Shown: piece by piece, positions 39,935 through 49,550 of the stretch
Layout of the letters: every line of letters starts with the position of its first letter
Numbering within the stretch: the stretch's first letter is position 1
From: Alphaproteobacteria bacterium
GTDB taxonomy: Bacteria; Myxococcota_A; UBA796; GCA-2862545
Assembly (NCBI GenBank): GCA_020632915.1
Contig: JACKEP010000014.1
Location: 1-64,000 of the forward strand
DNA: 64,000 nt
Direction: 5' to 3'
The notes under the pieces: generated by a model
Told to the model about the DNA's origin: nothing
The model's input: only the letters and a program-made list of their open reading frames with translations
Database searches by the model: none
Program-made: the position numbers and the translations under genes

Positions 39935-40465
39935 CTACCAGACACCGTCGTAGCCGTTGGCCGCGAGGTCCCACGTGCGGCCGTACACGTTGACCGTGTG
40001 GGTGGGCGTGCCGTCGTGGACGAGCGCGCCGCCGGCGTGGGTCCACAAGAGCAGGCTGCCCTTGAGGTTGCGGACGTCGACGCCCTTGGCGCGCCACGCC
40101 TTGGCCCACTGCCCGCTGCGGTAGCCGATCGTGCAGTAGGCCACGACCTCCTTGCCGGCGTAGTCCTCGGGGTGGGCCTCGAACGTGGTGGCGGGGATCG
40201 CGCCCGGGATCATCGACACCGCCTGTTCGGCGGGCTCCCGCACGTCGACCACCACGACGTCGTCATGGGCGGCCAGCATCGCCTGGAGCTGTTCGGCGCT
40301 GACCTCGGGGACGCCGTCGAACTGGCCCTTGAAGTCGGCGTACATCTGCTCGACGCGGGCCTTGCGCTCGGCGTCGGTGGTGGGCTGGCGGGCCAGCGCC
40401 ATCGCCGCCGACCAGGCGACCAGCCCGAGCGCGACGATGCCGCCGACGATCCTGCGCGGTGTCAT
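39935..40465 (-). CDS. exported rhodanese-domain protein
   Basis: 176 residues starting at the ATG at 40465, which overlaps the antiporter stop (ATGA). An N-terminal hydrophobic signal or anchor (IVGGIVALGLVAWSAAMALA) is followed by one rhodanese domain with VVVVDVREPAEQ and the active-site loop CTIGYRSGQWA (catalytic Cys present). The C-terminal TVNVYGRTWDLAANGY extends the domain. It likely acts in the periplasm in sulfur transfer or thiol chemistry. Coupling to an antiporter is unexplained. Confidence 0.83.
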   Translation of the reverse strand: MTPRRIVGGIVALGLVAWSAAMALARQPTTDAERKARVEQMYADFKGQFDGVPEVSAEQLQAMLAAHDDVVVVDVREPAEQAVSMIPGAIPATTFEAHPEDYAGKEVVAYCTIGYRSGQWAKAWRAKGVDVRNLKGSLLLWTHAGGALVHDGTPTHTVNVYGRTWDLAANGYDGVW

Positions 40466-42387
40466 CGAGCCTCCTTGTCGGTCTCGCGCCGTGCCTCGCC
40501 GGTGGCGTCGTCGGCGGACAGATCGTCCGTCAGGCGGAAGCCGCGCTGGCGGAGCTGCTCGACGACGTCGTCCTCGAACCGATCGTCGATCACCAGCGTG
40601 ACACGGTCCTTCTTGCGGAACGTGACCTGGTCCCCGACCGGCGACCACGCCCCGTTGCGCTTCATGACGAGCGGCAGCGCCTTGTCGCCGCAGCGCGTCT
40701 CGGCCGCCCGTCGGGGCTCGGCGTCGTCGGTGCCGTCGAAGATCGCGTGGACCACGCGGGCGAGCCCCTGGTCGAGCCAGCTGGACCAGCGCTCGACGTC
40801 GTGCTCGCCGCCGAACAGGATGTGGGCGTGGGCGCCGTGGACCATCTCGGGCGTGACGCCGGTGGCCTCGTTCGACAGCGACACGTACAGGCGCTGGAGC
40901 CTGCCGAGCTGGCGGGCCTTCTGCACGAAGAGGAAGTTGACCTCCTCGTTCCGCGTGAGGCCGATGGCGCCGGCGCGGGTGTCGAGCTCGGCCATGCCGA
41001 GCACGGTCTCCTTCATCGCGTTGCCGTGGATGACCCGGAAGCCCGCTTCCTGCGCCTTGTGGCAGTTGTCGGGGTTGACGTCGATGAGCAGGACCTCCTC
41101 GCCGTTCTCGGCCAGCGCCTTGCCCAGTGTCCGTCCGAGCGCGTGGGCGCCCAGCACCACCCAGCCCGCGTCGCGCGGCCGGCGCAGCCCCAGCAGCCAC
41201 GCGCCCAGGCCGCCCGTGAAGCCCGCGAACACCACCGTCACCGAGATCACCAGGAACACGAGCGCCCGCAGCTCCACGCCGCCGGGCACCCCCGCCGCCT
41301 GCAGCTCGATCGCGAACAGCGACGCCACCGCCGCGGCCACGATGCCGCGGGGAGCGATCCACATCAGGTAGACCTTCTGCTTCCAGTCGAGCGACGTGCC
41401 CACGGTGCTGACGAACACGTTGATCGGCCGCACCACGAACATGAGCGCGAGCACCGTGACGAAGCCCGGCCAGCCCAGCGCCTCGACGTCGGCCACGCGC
41501 ACGTCGGCCGCCAGCAGCACGAACAGCATGCCGATGAGCATGACCGTCAGCTGCTCCTTGAACTCCAGCAGCTCGCGCTCCACGGGCGTGCCCAGGTAGC
41601 GCACGGCGATGCCCGCCATCGTGACGGCGGCGATGCCGCTCTCGTGCTGCATGGCCTCGGCGATCTGGTAGAGCGCGAACACCGACGACAGCGTGAAGAC
41701 GTTGGTGAGGCCCTCGGGGACGAGGTCGCGCACCGTGAGCACCCGCGACAGCGCCCAGCCGCCGGCCACGCCGAGCACGCCGCCGAAGCCCAGCCGCCAG
41801 ATCACGCCCGGGATCGACAGCAGCACGTTGCCCGCCGACGGGTGCTGCACGAGGTCGAGCGCCACGATGGCGATGATGGCGCCGATGGGGTCGATGAGCA
41901 CGCCCTCGGCCTCGAGGATCGTCGCCACCTCCTTCTGCACCTTGAGCCGCTTGAGCAGCGGCGTGACCACGGTGGGGCCGGTGACGATGACCAGCGTGCC
42001 GAACAGGATCGACGTCGCCCACGGCCACGCCATGATCGACCGCGCCGCGATCGTCGACAGCACCGCCGTGGCGAGCGCACCCACCGTCACCAGCCGACGG
42101 ATCGCGGCCTCCGCACGCCGCAGCCGCGGCACGCTGAGGTTCATCCCGCCCTCGAACAGGATCACGGCCACCGCGAAGCCCACGAGCGCGGTGAGGCCAC
42201 CGCCCAGCAGCTCGGGGTGGACCACACCCAGCACGTCGGGGCCGAGCAGCACGCCCACGGCCAACAGGAGCACGATGCCGGGCACCCGCAGGTGGGTGGC
42301 CACGGTCTGCGCGGCGATGCCAGCGGTCAGCGCCAGCGCCACGGTCAGGTTCGGATCGTGGAACATCGACGCGGCCGGGTCGGACAT
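40462..42387 (-). CDS. CPA1-type cation/proton antiporter with TrkA-N-like domain
   Basis: 641 residues; the ATG at 42387 has AGGAG upstream. About twelve membrane segments cover residues ~15-400, with GPTVVTPLL and EGVLIDPIGAIIAI as the ion-site region and YLMWIAPRGIVAAAVASL typical of NhaP-type transporters. Residues ~405-530 form a Rossmann-like TrkA-N domain (GWVVLGAHALGRTLGKAL, VLLIDVNPDNCHKAQ), which normally binds nucleotide and gates transport. A charged C-terminal domain follows. It exchanges Na+ or K+ for H+ across the inner membrane. Confidence 0.88.
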   Translation of the reverse strand: MSDPAASMFHDPNLTVALALTAGIAAQTVATHLRVPGIVLLLAVGVLLGPDVLGVVHPELLGGGLTALVGFAVAVILFEGGMNLSVPRLRRAEAAIRRLVTVGALATAVLSTIAARSIMAWPWATSILFGTLVIVTGPTVVTPLLKRLKVQKEVATILEAEGVLIDPIGAIIAIVALDLVQHPSAGNVLLSIPGVIWRLGFGGVLGVAGGWALSRVLTVRDLVPEGLTNVFTLSSVFALYQIAEAMQHESGIAAVTMAGIAVRYLGTPVERELLEFKEQLTVMLIGMLFVLLAADVRVADVEALGWPGFVTVLALMFVVRPINVFVSTVGTSLDWKQKVYLMWIAPRGIVAAAVASLFAIELQAAGVPGGVELRALVFLVISVTVVFAGFTGGLGAWLLGLRRPRDAGWVVLGAHALGRTLGKALAENGEEVLLIDVNPDNCHKAQEAGFRVIHGNAMKETVLGMAELDTRAGAIGLTRNEEVNFLFVQKARQLGRLQRLYVSLSNEATGVTPEMVHGAHAHILFGGEHDVERWSSWLDQGLARVVHAIFDGTDDAEPRRAAETRCGDKALPLVMKRNGAWSPVGDQVTFRKKDRVTLVIDDRFEDDVVEQLRQRGFRLTDDLSADDATGEARRETDKEAR

Positions 42388-42504
42388 GGAGCTCCTGGGA
42401 CGTGGGCCAACATGTGCACGGCCTGCTTGGAGACTACCCCCCTCGCGCCGAAGCGGGCCTGTCAGGGATGGTCGGTGCGCGCGCTGCGGTGCTAGGGTCG
42501 CGCG

Positions 42505-43857
42505 ATGGACACGCCCCAGGTCGACGTCGTGGTGGTGGGTGCGGGCCTCGCGGGGCTCGCGGCCGCCCGTCGCCTGGTGGAGGCCGGGGCCTCCGTGGCC
42601 GTGGTCGAGGCGCGGGAGCGCGTCGGCGGGCGCACCCACACGCTGGTGCACGAGGGCGCCACCATCGACGTCGGCGGCCAGTGGATCGGCCCCGGGCAGC
42701 CGCGGATGCTGGCGCTCGCCCGCGAGCTCGGCGTCGCCACGTTCCCCACGCCCCTCGGCGGCAAGCAGGTGCTCGACCTGGCCGGCACGCTCAGCAGCTA
42801 CGCCGGCACCATCCCCAAGGTCGGCATCGCCCACCTGCTCCAGCTGCAGCTCGCGCTCACCCTCATCGAGCGCATCCGCAAGGGCGTGCCCCCCGAGGCG
42901 CCGTGGGATGCGCCCGGTGCCGCCGCGCTCGACGGCCAGACGCTGCTGGGCTGGGTGCGCCGCCACCTGCCGTCGTCGGTGGTGCGGCAGCTGCTCACGC
43001 CGACGGTGCGCACGGTGTTCGGCGCCGACCCGGGCGAGCTGTCGATGCTGCACTTCGCCCACTACGTGGCGTCGGCGGGCGGCTTCATGCCGCTGGTCGA
43101 CACCGAGGGCGGCTTCCAGGAGCTCCGCCTCGTCGACGGCGCCCAGGCGTTCAGCGAGGGCCTCGCCGACCGGGTGGGCCGCGAGCGCGTCCACCTGGGC
43201 CGCCCGGTGCGTGGCGTGTCCCAGGACGACGACGGCGTCACCGTCCACACCGACGACGGCGATCTGCGTGGCGGCCACGCGATCGTCGCCATGCCGCTCG
43301 GCCTGCTCGACCGGTTGCGGTGGGCGCCGGCCCTGCCACCGCTGCGCGACCAGCTCCACCAGCGCTGCCCCATGGGCGCCACCGTCAAGGTCTTCTGCGC
43401 CTACGCGCGCCCGTTCTGGCGCGACGCCGGCCTGTCGGGCGAGGCGGTGTGCACCGAGGGGCCGATCTCGGTGGTGTTCGACAACACCGCCCCCGGCGGC
43501 CCGCCGATGCTGCTCGCCTTCGTCACCGGCACCCCGGCCCGCGACTGGGCCAGCCGCCCCCAGGCGGCGCGCCTGCAGGCCGTGCTCGACCTGCTCGCCC
43601 GCTACTTCGGTCCCGAGGCGGCCACGCCGGTGTGGACCCACGAGCAGGACTGGGTCACCGACCCCTGGGCGGGGGGCTGCCCGATCACGCTGTTCCCGCC
43701 GGGCACGCTGTCGGTGTTCGGTCCGGTGCTCCGCGAGCCCGTCGGCCGCGTCCACTGGGCGGGCACCGAGACGGCCACGCGGTGCACGGGGTTCATGGAG
43801 GGTGCGGTCACCTCCGGCGAGCGTGCCGCCGACGAGGTGATCGCGGCGCGTCGCTAG
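42505..43857 (+). CDS. flavin monoamine-oxidase-like enzyme
   Basis: 450 residues. The N-terminus carries VVVVGAGLAGLAAARRL (FAD-binding), VVEARERVGGRTHT and IDVGGQWIGPGQPR; the C-terminus has VGRVHWAGTETATRCTGFMEGAV, the second FAD signature of the amine-oxidase family. No signal peptide. Oxidises amines or related substrates with FAD; the true substrate is unknown. It is divergent from the antiporter gene (118-bp spacer). Confidence 0.9.
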   Translation: MDTPQVDVVVVGAGLAGLAAARRLVEAGASVAVVEARERVGGRTHTLVHEGATIDVGGQWIGPGQPRMLALARELGVATFPTPLGGKQVLDLAGTLSSYAGTIPKVGIAHLLQLQLALTLIERIRKGVPPEAPWDAPGAAALDGQTLLGWVRRHLPSSVVRQLLTPTVRTVFGADPGELSMLHFAHYVASAGGFMPLVDTEGGFQELRLVDGAQAFSEGLADRVGRERVHLGRPVRGVSQDDDGVTVHTDDGDLRGGHAIVAMPLGLLDRLRWAPALPPLRDQLHQRCPMGATVKVFCAYARPFWRDAGLSGEAVCTEGPISVVFDNTAPGGPPMLLAFVTGTPARDWASRPQAARLQAVLDLLARYFGPEAATPVWTHEQDWVTDPWAGGCPITLFPPGTLSVFGPVLREPVGRVHWAGTETATRCTGFMEGAVTSGERAADEVIAARR

Positions 43858-44111
43858 CCGGCGACCGGGAAGCCCGGATCGTCGACCGCCACGGACGACA
43901 GGTTGAGCAGGTCGTCGCCGACGCGGGTGGACCACCCCGGCGTCCACACCCCGAACACCAGGACGTCATGTCGGACGCGGGGCACGACCTGGTCGGCGGT
44001 TGACCACGCGCCCTCCCGCCCGCGACGCCGGTGCGCTACCATCCGTCGGCCGTGCGCCCGTTTGGGATCCGCGGCACCCCGCCCGGCCTGACCGCCCTCC
44101 CCGGAAGCCGC

Positions 44112-46889
44112 GTGTCCGACGCCTCCGACGCCACGGACGAAGACAAGGCCCTGCTGCGCCGCCACGGACGACTCCTCGTCGAGCGGGCGCGCGCGGGCGA
44201 GCTGCCCGTCGCCGACCTGCGCGACGACGACGCCCGCACGCTCGTCGCCGAGCTGGCGCGCGGACGCAGCGTGCTGCTGGTGGGCCCCGACGGCGTGGGT
44301 CGGCGCTCCGTGCTGCGAGCGGCCGCCCACCTCCTGGCCGCGCAGGACGGCCACGAGATCGTCGAGCTCACCACGATCGACCTGCTGGCCGGCACCCGCT
44401 ACCTCGGCGAGTGGCAGACCCAGCTCCTGCGCGTGCTCGACGCCATCGAGCGGGTCGGCGCGGTGCTGCACGTCACCGACCTGGTGCAGCTGGCCACCGC
44501 GGGATCCACGGTGCAGTCCGGTGCCTCGATGCTCGACCTCGTGCGGCCGCGGCTGCAGTCGGGCCGCCTCACGCTGCTCGGGGAGGTCTCGGCCACCACC
44601 CTGCAGGCCATGGAGCGCGAGCCCCGCTTCGTCGAGCTGTTCACGCTCCAGCCCGTCGAGCCCCTGTCCGCCGAGCAGGTCGACACCGTGCTGGAGCGCG
44701 CCGCGGAACGCGCCGGCCTCGACCTGTCGCGCGACGCCCGGCGCACGCTCGTCGACCTCACCGACCGCTTCCTGCCCGCCCGTCCCCAGCCGGGCCCCGC
44801 CCTCGACCTGCTGCGTCGCACCCGCGACTACCAGGAGCAGAAGGCCGCGATCGACGAGCCCGAGGAGGCGTCCGTCGCGTTCATCGAGCGGGTGTTCTCG
44901 ATCTACGCCGGCCTGCCACGCTTCGTCGTGTCGCGCAGCCAGACCCGATCCGCCGCCGACATCCGGGCGTGGTTCGGCGAGCGCATCGTGGGACAGCGGG
45001 AGGCCATCGAGGCCGTCGTGCAGGCGATCGCCCTGTTCAAGGCGGGGCTGCACGACCCCCGGCGCCCCCTCGGCACGTTCCTGTTCGTGGGTCCCACGGG
45101 CGTGGGCAAGACCGAGCTCGCCCGCGCGCTGGCCACGTTCCTGTTCGGCGGACCGAACCGGATGCTCCGCTTCGATCTCGGCGAGTACAAGGACCACGAC
45201 AGCTTCCTGAGGCTGCTGGGCAACCCCTACCGCCCTCAGGAGCCCGCCCTGCTCGCCGACGCCGTGCGCGCGCAGCCGTTCCAGGTGGTGCTGCTCGACG
45301 AGCTCGAGAAGGCGCACCCCAACCTGTTCGACGTGCTCCTCGGCGTGCTCGACGAGGGTCGCATCACCACGCCGCGCGGCGAGGTGGTCGACCTGCGCAG
45401 CACGTTCGTCATCTGCACGTCCAACGCCGGCGCCGAGGCCGCCGGCAAGGCCGTGGGCTTCGGCGCCGTGCGCGACGCGGTCGGCCGGCGCAAGCGCACG
45501 ATGGAGGTGCTGCAGACCACCTTCCGGCCCGAGCTCCTCAACCGCTTCGGCCACATCGTGCCGTTCCACCCGCTCGACGAGGCGCTCGTCCGGTCGATCG
45601 CCCGCCAGACCCTGCGCGACATCCTCGCGCGCGACGGCATCACGTCCCGCAACCTCGTGGTCGACGTCGACGACGCCGCGATCGATCTCGTCATCGAGCA
45701 CGGCTTCGACGCCCGCTGGGGCGCGCGGGGCTTGCAGCGCGAGCTCCAGCGTCGGGTGGTCGTGCCGCTGGCCATGACGCTGATGGAGCACCGCGTCGAA
45801 CCCGGCGAGATCCTCAAGGTCACCGGCGCCGACGGCCAGATCCGCGTGCGTCGCCTCGACACCGAGGCGAGCCGGGAGGCCCGCCGCGAGGCCCAGCCGA
45901 TCCAGCTCGCCGGGCGCACCTGGGCCCGGGCCGACATCGATCAGGCCGTCCGGGGCCTGCGGGAAGACCTCGAGGCCCTGTCCCTCGCCATCGACGAGGA
46001 CGACCTGCGCGCGGCCCAGCAGGGCCTGCTGGAGGCCCGCGAGGACCACGCCTTCTGGGCCGAGGCCGACCGCGCAGCCCGCCAGCTGCGCGACCTCGAC
46101 CACATCACGTCCACCCTCGACCACCTCGACCGGCTGCGCACGCGCGTCGACGACCTGCACACCGACCTCGGCCGCGCCGACACGCGCGGGCGCGTCGCCG
46201 GACTGGCCGCGCGGGTCGAGGCGCTGCGCGAGGCCATGGCGTCCGCGTGGCGCGAGCTCGTCTACCTGGGCCCCGACGGCGTGTGGGACGCGCTCGTCGA
46301 GGTGCGCCCGCTCGGCGGCAAGCGCCTCGCCCGCGACGTCGTCACCCGCGCCTACCTCGGCTGGGCCGACGACCAGGAGCACGAGGTGGTGTGGCTGCAC
46401 GATCCCCGCGCCGACGACGAGTGCGCGCTGTTCGCCGTCCGCGGACGCTACGCGACCGGCATGCTGCGGCTGGAGGCGGGCGTGCACCGCGTGGTCGAGG
46501 GCGACGAGCACGCCGCGGCCCGGGTGCGCGTGGCGCCGTGGACCGATCGCAAGGGCCCCGTCGCGTTCGTCGACCACCGGGCCCTCAAGGCGATCGGCAC
46601 GTTCGGCGGCAAGGTGCGCTCCCGGCTGGCCACCGACGGCCTGGTGCTCCAGAACGACCGCACGCTGGCGCAGAACCGCGACCTCGCCGTGGAGGTGGGC
46701 CCGTCGTGGCACGACGCCCCCGAGCCCTCGGACGTGATCGTGCGTCGCTACGATCTGGTGGCACCGCTGGTGCGCGACGTGCTCACCGGCGAGACCTCGG
46801 GCCGACCCGACGCCCTGTCGCCCGCGCGCTTCCACGCCCTGCTGTGCCGGCGCGTGGAGGTCGACGGCAGCGGCCCCGAGGCGGCGTAG
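44112..46889 (+). CDS. ClpA/ClpB-type AAA+ ATPase fused to a release-factor-2-like region
   Basis: 925 residues from the GTG at 44112; GTG codons at 44031 and 44052 are alternatives. No Clp N-domain is seen. AAA-1 (~40-290) has a degenerate Walker A (GPDGVGRRS, Lys replaced) at 58 and VTDLVQL in place of a Walker B Asp-Glu. AAA-2 is canonical: GPTGVGKTE at ~327, VVLLDELEKAHP, TSNAG and FRPELLNRFG, then the D2-small domain (RWGARGLQRELQRR). From ~615 the protein turns into a PCRF-like coiled coil (DHAFWAEADRAARQL) with MLRLEAGVHRVV at ~784-795, as in RF2 domain 1. Residues ~829-860 read GTFGGKVRS and GLVLQNDRTLAQNRDLA, aligning with GGQ ... GIVVQCQNERSQHKNR of release factors, with Gln replaced by Lys834. 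It is inferred not to be a canonical release factor; a ribosome-directed unfoldase is one possibility. Confidence 0.85.
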   Translation: MSDASDATDEDKALLRRHGRLLVERARAGELPVADLRDDDARTLVAELARGRSVLLVGPDGVGRRSVLRAAAHLLAAQDGHEIVELTTIDLLAGTRYLGEWQTQLLRVLDAIERVGAVLHVTDLVQLATAGSTVQSGASMLDLVRPRLQSGRLTLLGEVSATTLQAMEREPRFVELFTLQPVEPLSAEQVDTVLERAAERAGLDLSRDARRTLVDLTDRFLPARPQPGPALDLLRRTRDYQEQKAAIDEPEEASVAFIERVFSIYAGLPRFVVSRSQTRSAADIRAWFGERIVGQREAIEAVVQAIALFKAGLHDPRRPLGTFLFVGPTGVGKTELARALATFLFGGPNRMLRFDLGEYKDHDSFLRLLGNPYRPQEPALLADAVRAQPFQVVLLDELEKAHPNLFDVLLGVLDEGRITTPRGEVVDLRSTFVICTSNAGAEAAGKAVGFGAVRDAVGRRKRTMEVLQTTFRPELLNRFGHIVPFHPLDEALVRSIARQTLRDILARDGITSRNLVVDVDDAAIDLVIEHGFDARWGARGLQRELQRRVVVPLAMTLMEHRVEPGEILKVTGADGQIRVRRLDTEASREARREAQPIQLAGRTWARADIDQAVRGLREDLEALSLAIDEDDLRAAQQGLLEAREDHAFWAEADRAARQLRDLDHITSTLDHLDRLRTRVDDLHTDLGRADTRGRVAGLAARVEALREAMASAWRELVYLGPDGVWDALVEVRPLGGKRLARDVVTRAYLGWADDQEHEVVWLHDPRADDECALFAVRGRYATGMLRLEAGVHRVVEGDEHAAARVRVAPWTDRKGPVAFVDHRALKAIGTFGGKVRSRLATDGLVLQNDRTLAQNRDLAVEVGPSWHDAPEPSDVIVRRYDLVAPLVRDVLTGETSGRPDALSPARFHALLCRRVEVDGSGPEAA

Positions 46890-46911
46890 GGCGCACGCTG
46901 CCCCCGTGGGG

Positions 46912-48273
46912 TCAGCGGTAGGCGTCGTGCTCGCGGCGCCGACGGCTGGTGGTCTCGTCGGAGGAGTCGGCGACGACGAGCTCGTAGAGCACGGCCTGCT
47001 TGCCCTCCTGGGGCCGCAGGATCCGGCCGAGCCGCTGCACGTGCTCCCGCACCGTGGACGTGCCCGACAGCACGATCGCCACGTCTGCGGCCGGCACGTC
47101 GACCCCCTCGTTGAGCACCCGCGACGTGACGAGCACCGGGAGCTCGCCGCTGGCGAACGCCGCCAGCAGGGCCCGCCGCTCCTTGAGGTCGGTCTGGTGG
47201 GTGATCGCCGGCACCAACAGGGCGCGGGAGACCTCGTAGACCGTGGCGTTGTCGTTGGTGAAGACGATGCAGCGCCCCTCAGCGTGGCGACGCAGCAGCT
47301 CGGCCGTCAGCCGCAGCTTGGCGGGCGCCGCCTGCACGAGCGACCGCGACCGCCGCCACGCCTTGAACGCCTCGCGCCCCGCAGACGACCGCGCGCACGC
47401 CCGCAGGAACGCGCTCCAGCCCCCCGCGCCGCCCAGGCGGATGCCCTCGGACTCCACGAAGCCGCGCCACGTGGCCACGGCCTGCTCGTAGGCGGCGCGG
47501 TCGGCGGCCGACAGGTGCACGCGGAGCACCTCGGTGCGGTAGTCGGCGAGGAAGTCGCCCGCGAGCTCGGAGATCTCCTTGCGGTAGGCCACCGGGCCCA
47601 CGAGCTGCTCGACGAGCTGGTGGCCCCCGTCGGGGCGCTCGAGGGTGGCCGTGAGGCCCAACCGGAACGGGGCGAGGCTGCCCTCGGCGGCCTGCGCGAA
47701 GCTCGGGCCGGGCAGGTGGTGGACCTCGTCGAACACGATCGTGCCGAAGCGCGCGCCCCAGCGCTCGACGTGCATCCACGCCGAGTCGTAGGTGGACACC
47801 GTGATCGCCTGCAGGTCGTGGTGACCACCGCCCAGCAGGCCGATCGGCTCACCGAAGGCCCGCACGAGCTGGTCGTACCACTGACCCACCAGGTCGATCG
47901 TGGGCGCCACCACCAGGGCGGTGCGGCCGGCGCGGGCGATGCACAGCTCGGCGACGAAGGACTTGCCAGCACCCGTGGGCAGCACGATCACGCCTCGGCG
48001 CCCCGCGCGCATCCAGGCGTCGACGGCCTCGGCCTGGTAGGGGCGCGGCACCCGATCGAGCGCGTGGTCGCCCTCGAGCGGCGCGTAGGCGCGGGCCTCG
48101 TCGACGTAGGGCACCCCGCGGCGGTGCAGGTCGAGCACGACGTCGTGGTAGTGACGGGCGTGGCCGCGCGGCAGCCCGACCCGCGGATCGAAGCGGAAGC
48201 TCGGCGGCACCTCGTCGGCCGCGAAGCCCTCCAGCACCAGCGTGCCGCGGTCGAAGCGCACGGTGTGGGTCAT
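46912..48273 (-). CDS. XPB/Rad25-like superfamily 2 helicase
   Basis: 453 residues from the ATG at 48273, which overlaps the upstream stop (ATGA). Helicase motifs are VIVLPTGAGKSFVAEL (I), VVAPTIDL (Ia), IVFDEVHHLPG (II, DEVH), LGLTATLERPDGG (III), LVTSRVLNEGVDVP (V) and VQRLGRILRPQ (VI). An N-terminal domain of ~90 residues precedes the core, like the damage-recognition domain of XPB. The upstream gene is DUF790/Bax1, the known partner of archaeal XPB, so the two probably act together on damaged DNA. Confidence 0.9.
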   Translation of the reverse strand: MTHTVRFDRGTLVLEGFAADEVPPSFRFDPRVGLPRGHARHYHDVVLDLHRRGVPYVDEARAYAPLEGDHALDRVPRPYQAEAVDAWMRAGRRGVIVLPTGAGKSFVAELCIARAGRTALVVAPTIDLVGQWYDQLVRAFGEPIGLLGGGHHDLQAITVSTYDSAWMHVERWGARFGTIVFDEVHHLPGPSFAQAAEGSLAPFRLGLTATLERPDGGHQLVEQLVGPVAYRKEISELAGDFLADYRTEVLRVHLSAADRAAYEQAVATWRGFVESEGIRLGGAGGWSAFLRACARSSAGREAFKAWRRSRSLVQAAPAKLRLTAELLRRHAEGRCIVFTNDNATVYEVSRALLVPAITHQTDLKERRALLAAFASGELPVLVTSRVLNEGVDVPAADVAIVLSGTSTVREHVQRLGRILRPQEGKQAVLYELVVADSSDETTSRRRREHDAYR

Positions 48274-49520
48274 CGGGCCACCCGCTCCAGCGCCGCGACG
48301 ACGTCCTTGACCGGCACCACCTGGGCGAACGGGATCACCTCGCCCGGCACGTCGTCGAGCGCCTCGCCGTGGGCGGCGGCGAGCTTGCGGCTGACGGCCA
48401 GCACCAGGTTGCCCGGCCCGTGGCGTACGAGGCCGTCGATGCGACGCTCCAGCCAGTCGCGTCGCCAGAAGCCGACGATCTCCAGGTGGGCCGTGCGCGT
48501 GCCGTCGGTGAACGTGAAGTCGGGCAGGATCACGCCGCGCCCGCCGAGGTCGATCGGGGCGGTGGCCGGTCGCATCGTCCACGGGCTCGTGGCGGCCTGG
48601 GCCTCCCACCGCTCCTCGAACCACGTGACCTCGCGCGCCGTGTAGGCCCCCGTGTCGGCGTAGTGCGACACGAGGCCCGCCTCGTGGGTGATCTCGAGCG
48701 CCTTGACGTGGCGTGCCTTGGTCCACGGCACCTCGGCCTGCACCGACCAGGCGCACTCCTGCAGCAGCACCGCCGGGAAGAAGCCCGCCAGGTTGAGGCC
48801 GTAGCGCGTGGACTGCTGGAGCAGGGAGGCCGGGCCGTCGAGCACGAGCACCAGCACGTCGTCGTCGCGCTCCACGCGGTGCATCAGCTGGTGGAACTTC
48901 GCGAACCGCAGCAGCTGCCGCAGCCGGGGCACGCTCGGCGCGTGCAGGCTCACCCGCACCTCGTGGGCCTTGAGCAGCAGCGCCTGCACCAGCGCCACGT
49001 TGTAGCGGTGGAGCAGCGCCTGGGGTTCGATGGCGCGCCACGCGCGGACCACCTGCGCCTGCTTCAGGTCGCCGTAGAGCGAGCCGGACACGACGGCGGC
49101 GGTGGTGTCGAGCTCGGCGGCCACGCGCGCGAACACGTCGGACGCCGTGGTGCGGTGGAGGGCGTCGTGGTGGTCGGGCGTGTCGTCGCGCTCCAGCGCG
49201 AGGGGCCCCATCTCGCGGGCCAGGGCGAACACGCGCGCCCGCAGCTCCACGGGCGGCAGCGGCGCGTCGACCTCCACGTCACACCGATCGAGCAGCAGCT
49301 TGCGAATGCCGCGGAGCACCTTGTGGGAGCGGTGGTCGCCGATGCAGGCGTCGAGGGCCTCCTCGAGCTCGCCGAGTGTCTGCCCTTCGTCGACCGCCAT
49401 CGCGGTGACGTCGACCATCTCGGCGACCGGCTCGAGCAGATCGGCCCGCTCGGCGTCGACGAACTGCGGCAGCAGCTCACGCCCACGCACCCGCGCCCGC
49501 ACCAGGTCGCCCGTCAGCAC
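48270..49520 (-). CDS. DUF790 (Bax1-like) nuclease
   Basis: 416 residues. The N-terminal half is helical (RARVRGRELLPQFVDAE; LYGDLKQAQVVRAW; LLHRYNVALVQALLLKA), matching DUF790. The C-terminal part contains GVILPDFTFTD and AHLEIVGFWRRDWLERRI, the PD-(D/E)xK-like catalytic segment with Asp and Glu. In archaea Bax1 is a nuclease that binds XPB and incises DNA near bubbles; the same role is inferred here from the coupled helicase gene (ATGA overlap). Confidence 0.88.
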   Translation of the reverse strand: MLTGDLVRARVRGRELLPQFVDAERADLLEPVAEMVDVTAMAVDEGQTLGELEEALDACIGDHRSHKVLRGIRKLLLDRCDVEVDAPLPPVELRARVFALAREMGPLALERDDTPDHHDALHRTTASDVFARVAAELDTTAAVVSGSLYGDLKQAQVVRAWRAIEPQALLHRYNVALVQALLLKAHEVRVSLHAPSVPRLRQLLRFAKFHQLMHRVERDDDVLVLVLDGPASLLQQSTRYGLNLAGFFPAVLLQECAWSVQAEVPWTKARHVKALEITHEAGLVSHYADTGAYTAREVTWFEERWEAQAATSPWTMRPATAPIDLGGRGVILPDFTFTDGTRTAHLEIVGFWRRDWLERRIDGLVRHGPGNLVLAVSRKLAAAHGEALDDVPGEVIPFAQVVPVKDVVAALERVAR

Positions 49521-49550
49521 CGGCTCCCCCCTCCGCCCCGGCGGGCGACC

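Noticed and set aside
43854..46835. 993-codon minus-strand frame, including a protein-like tail at 43859-43990
   Set aside because: Antisense of the AAA+/RF2-like gene. The last ~40 codons look protein-like, but no start codon or homologous domain is visible for them alone.
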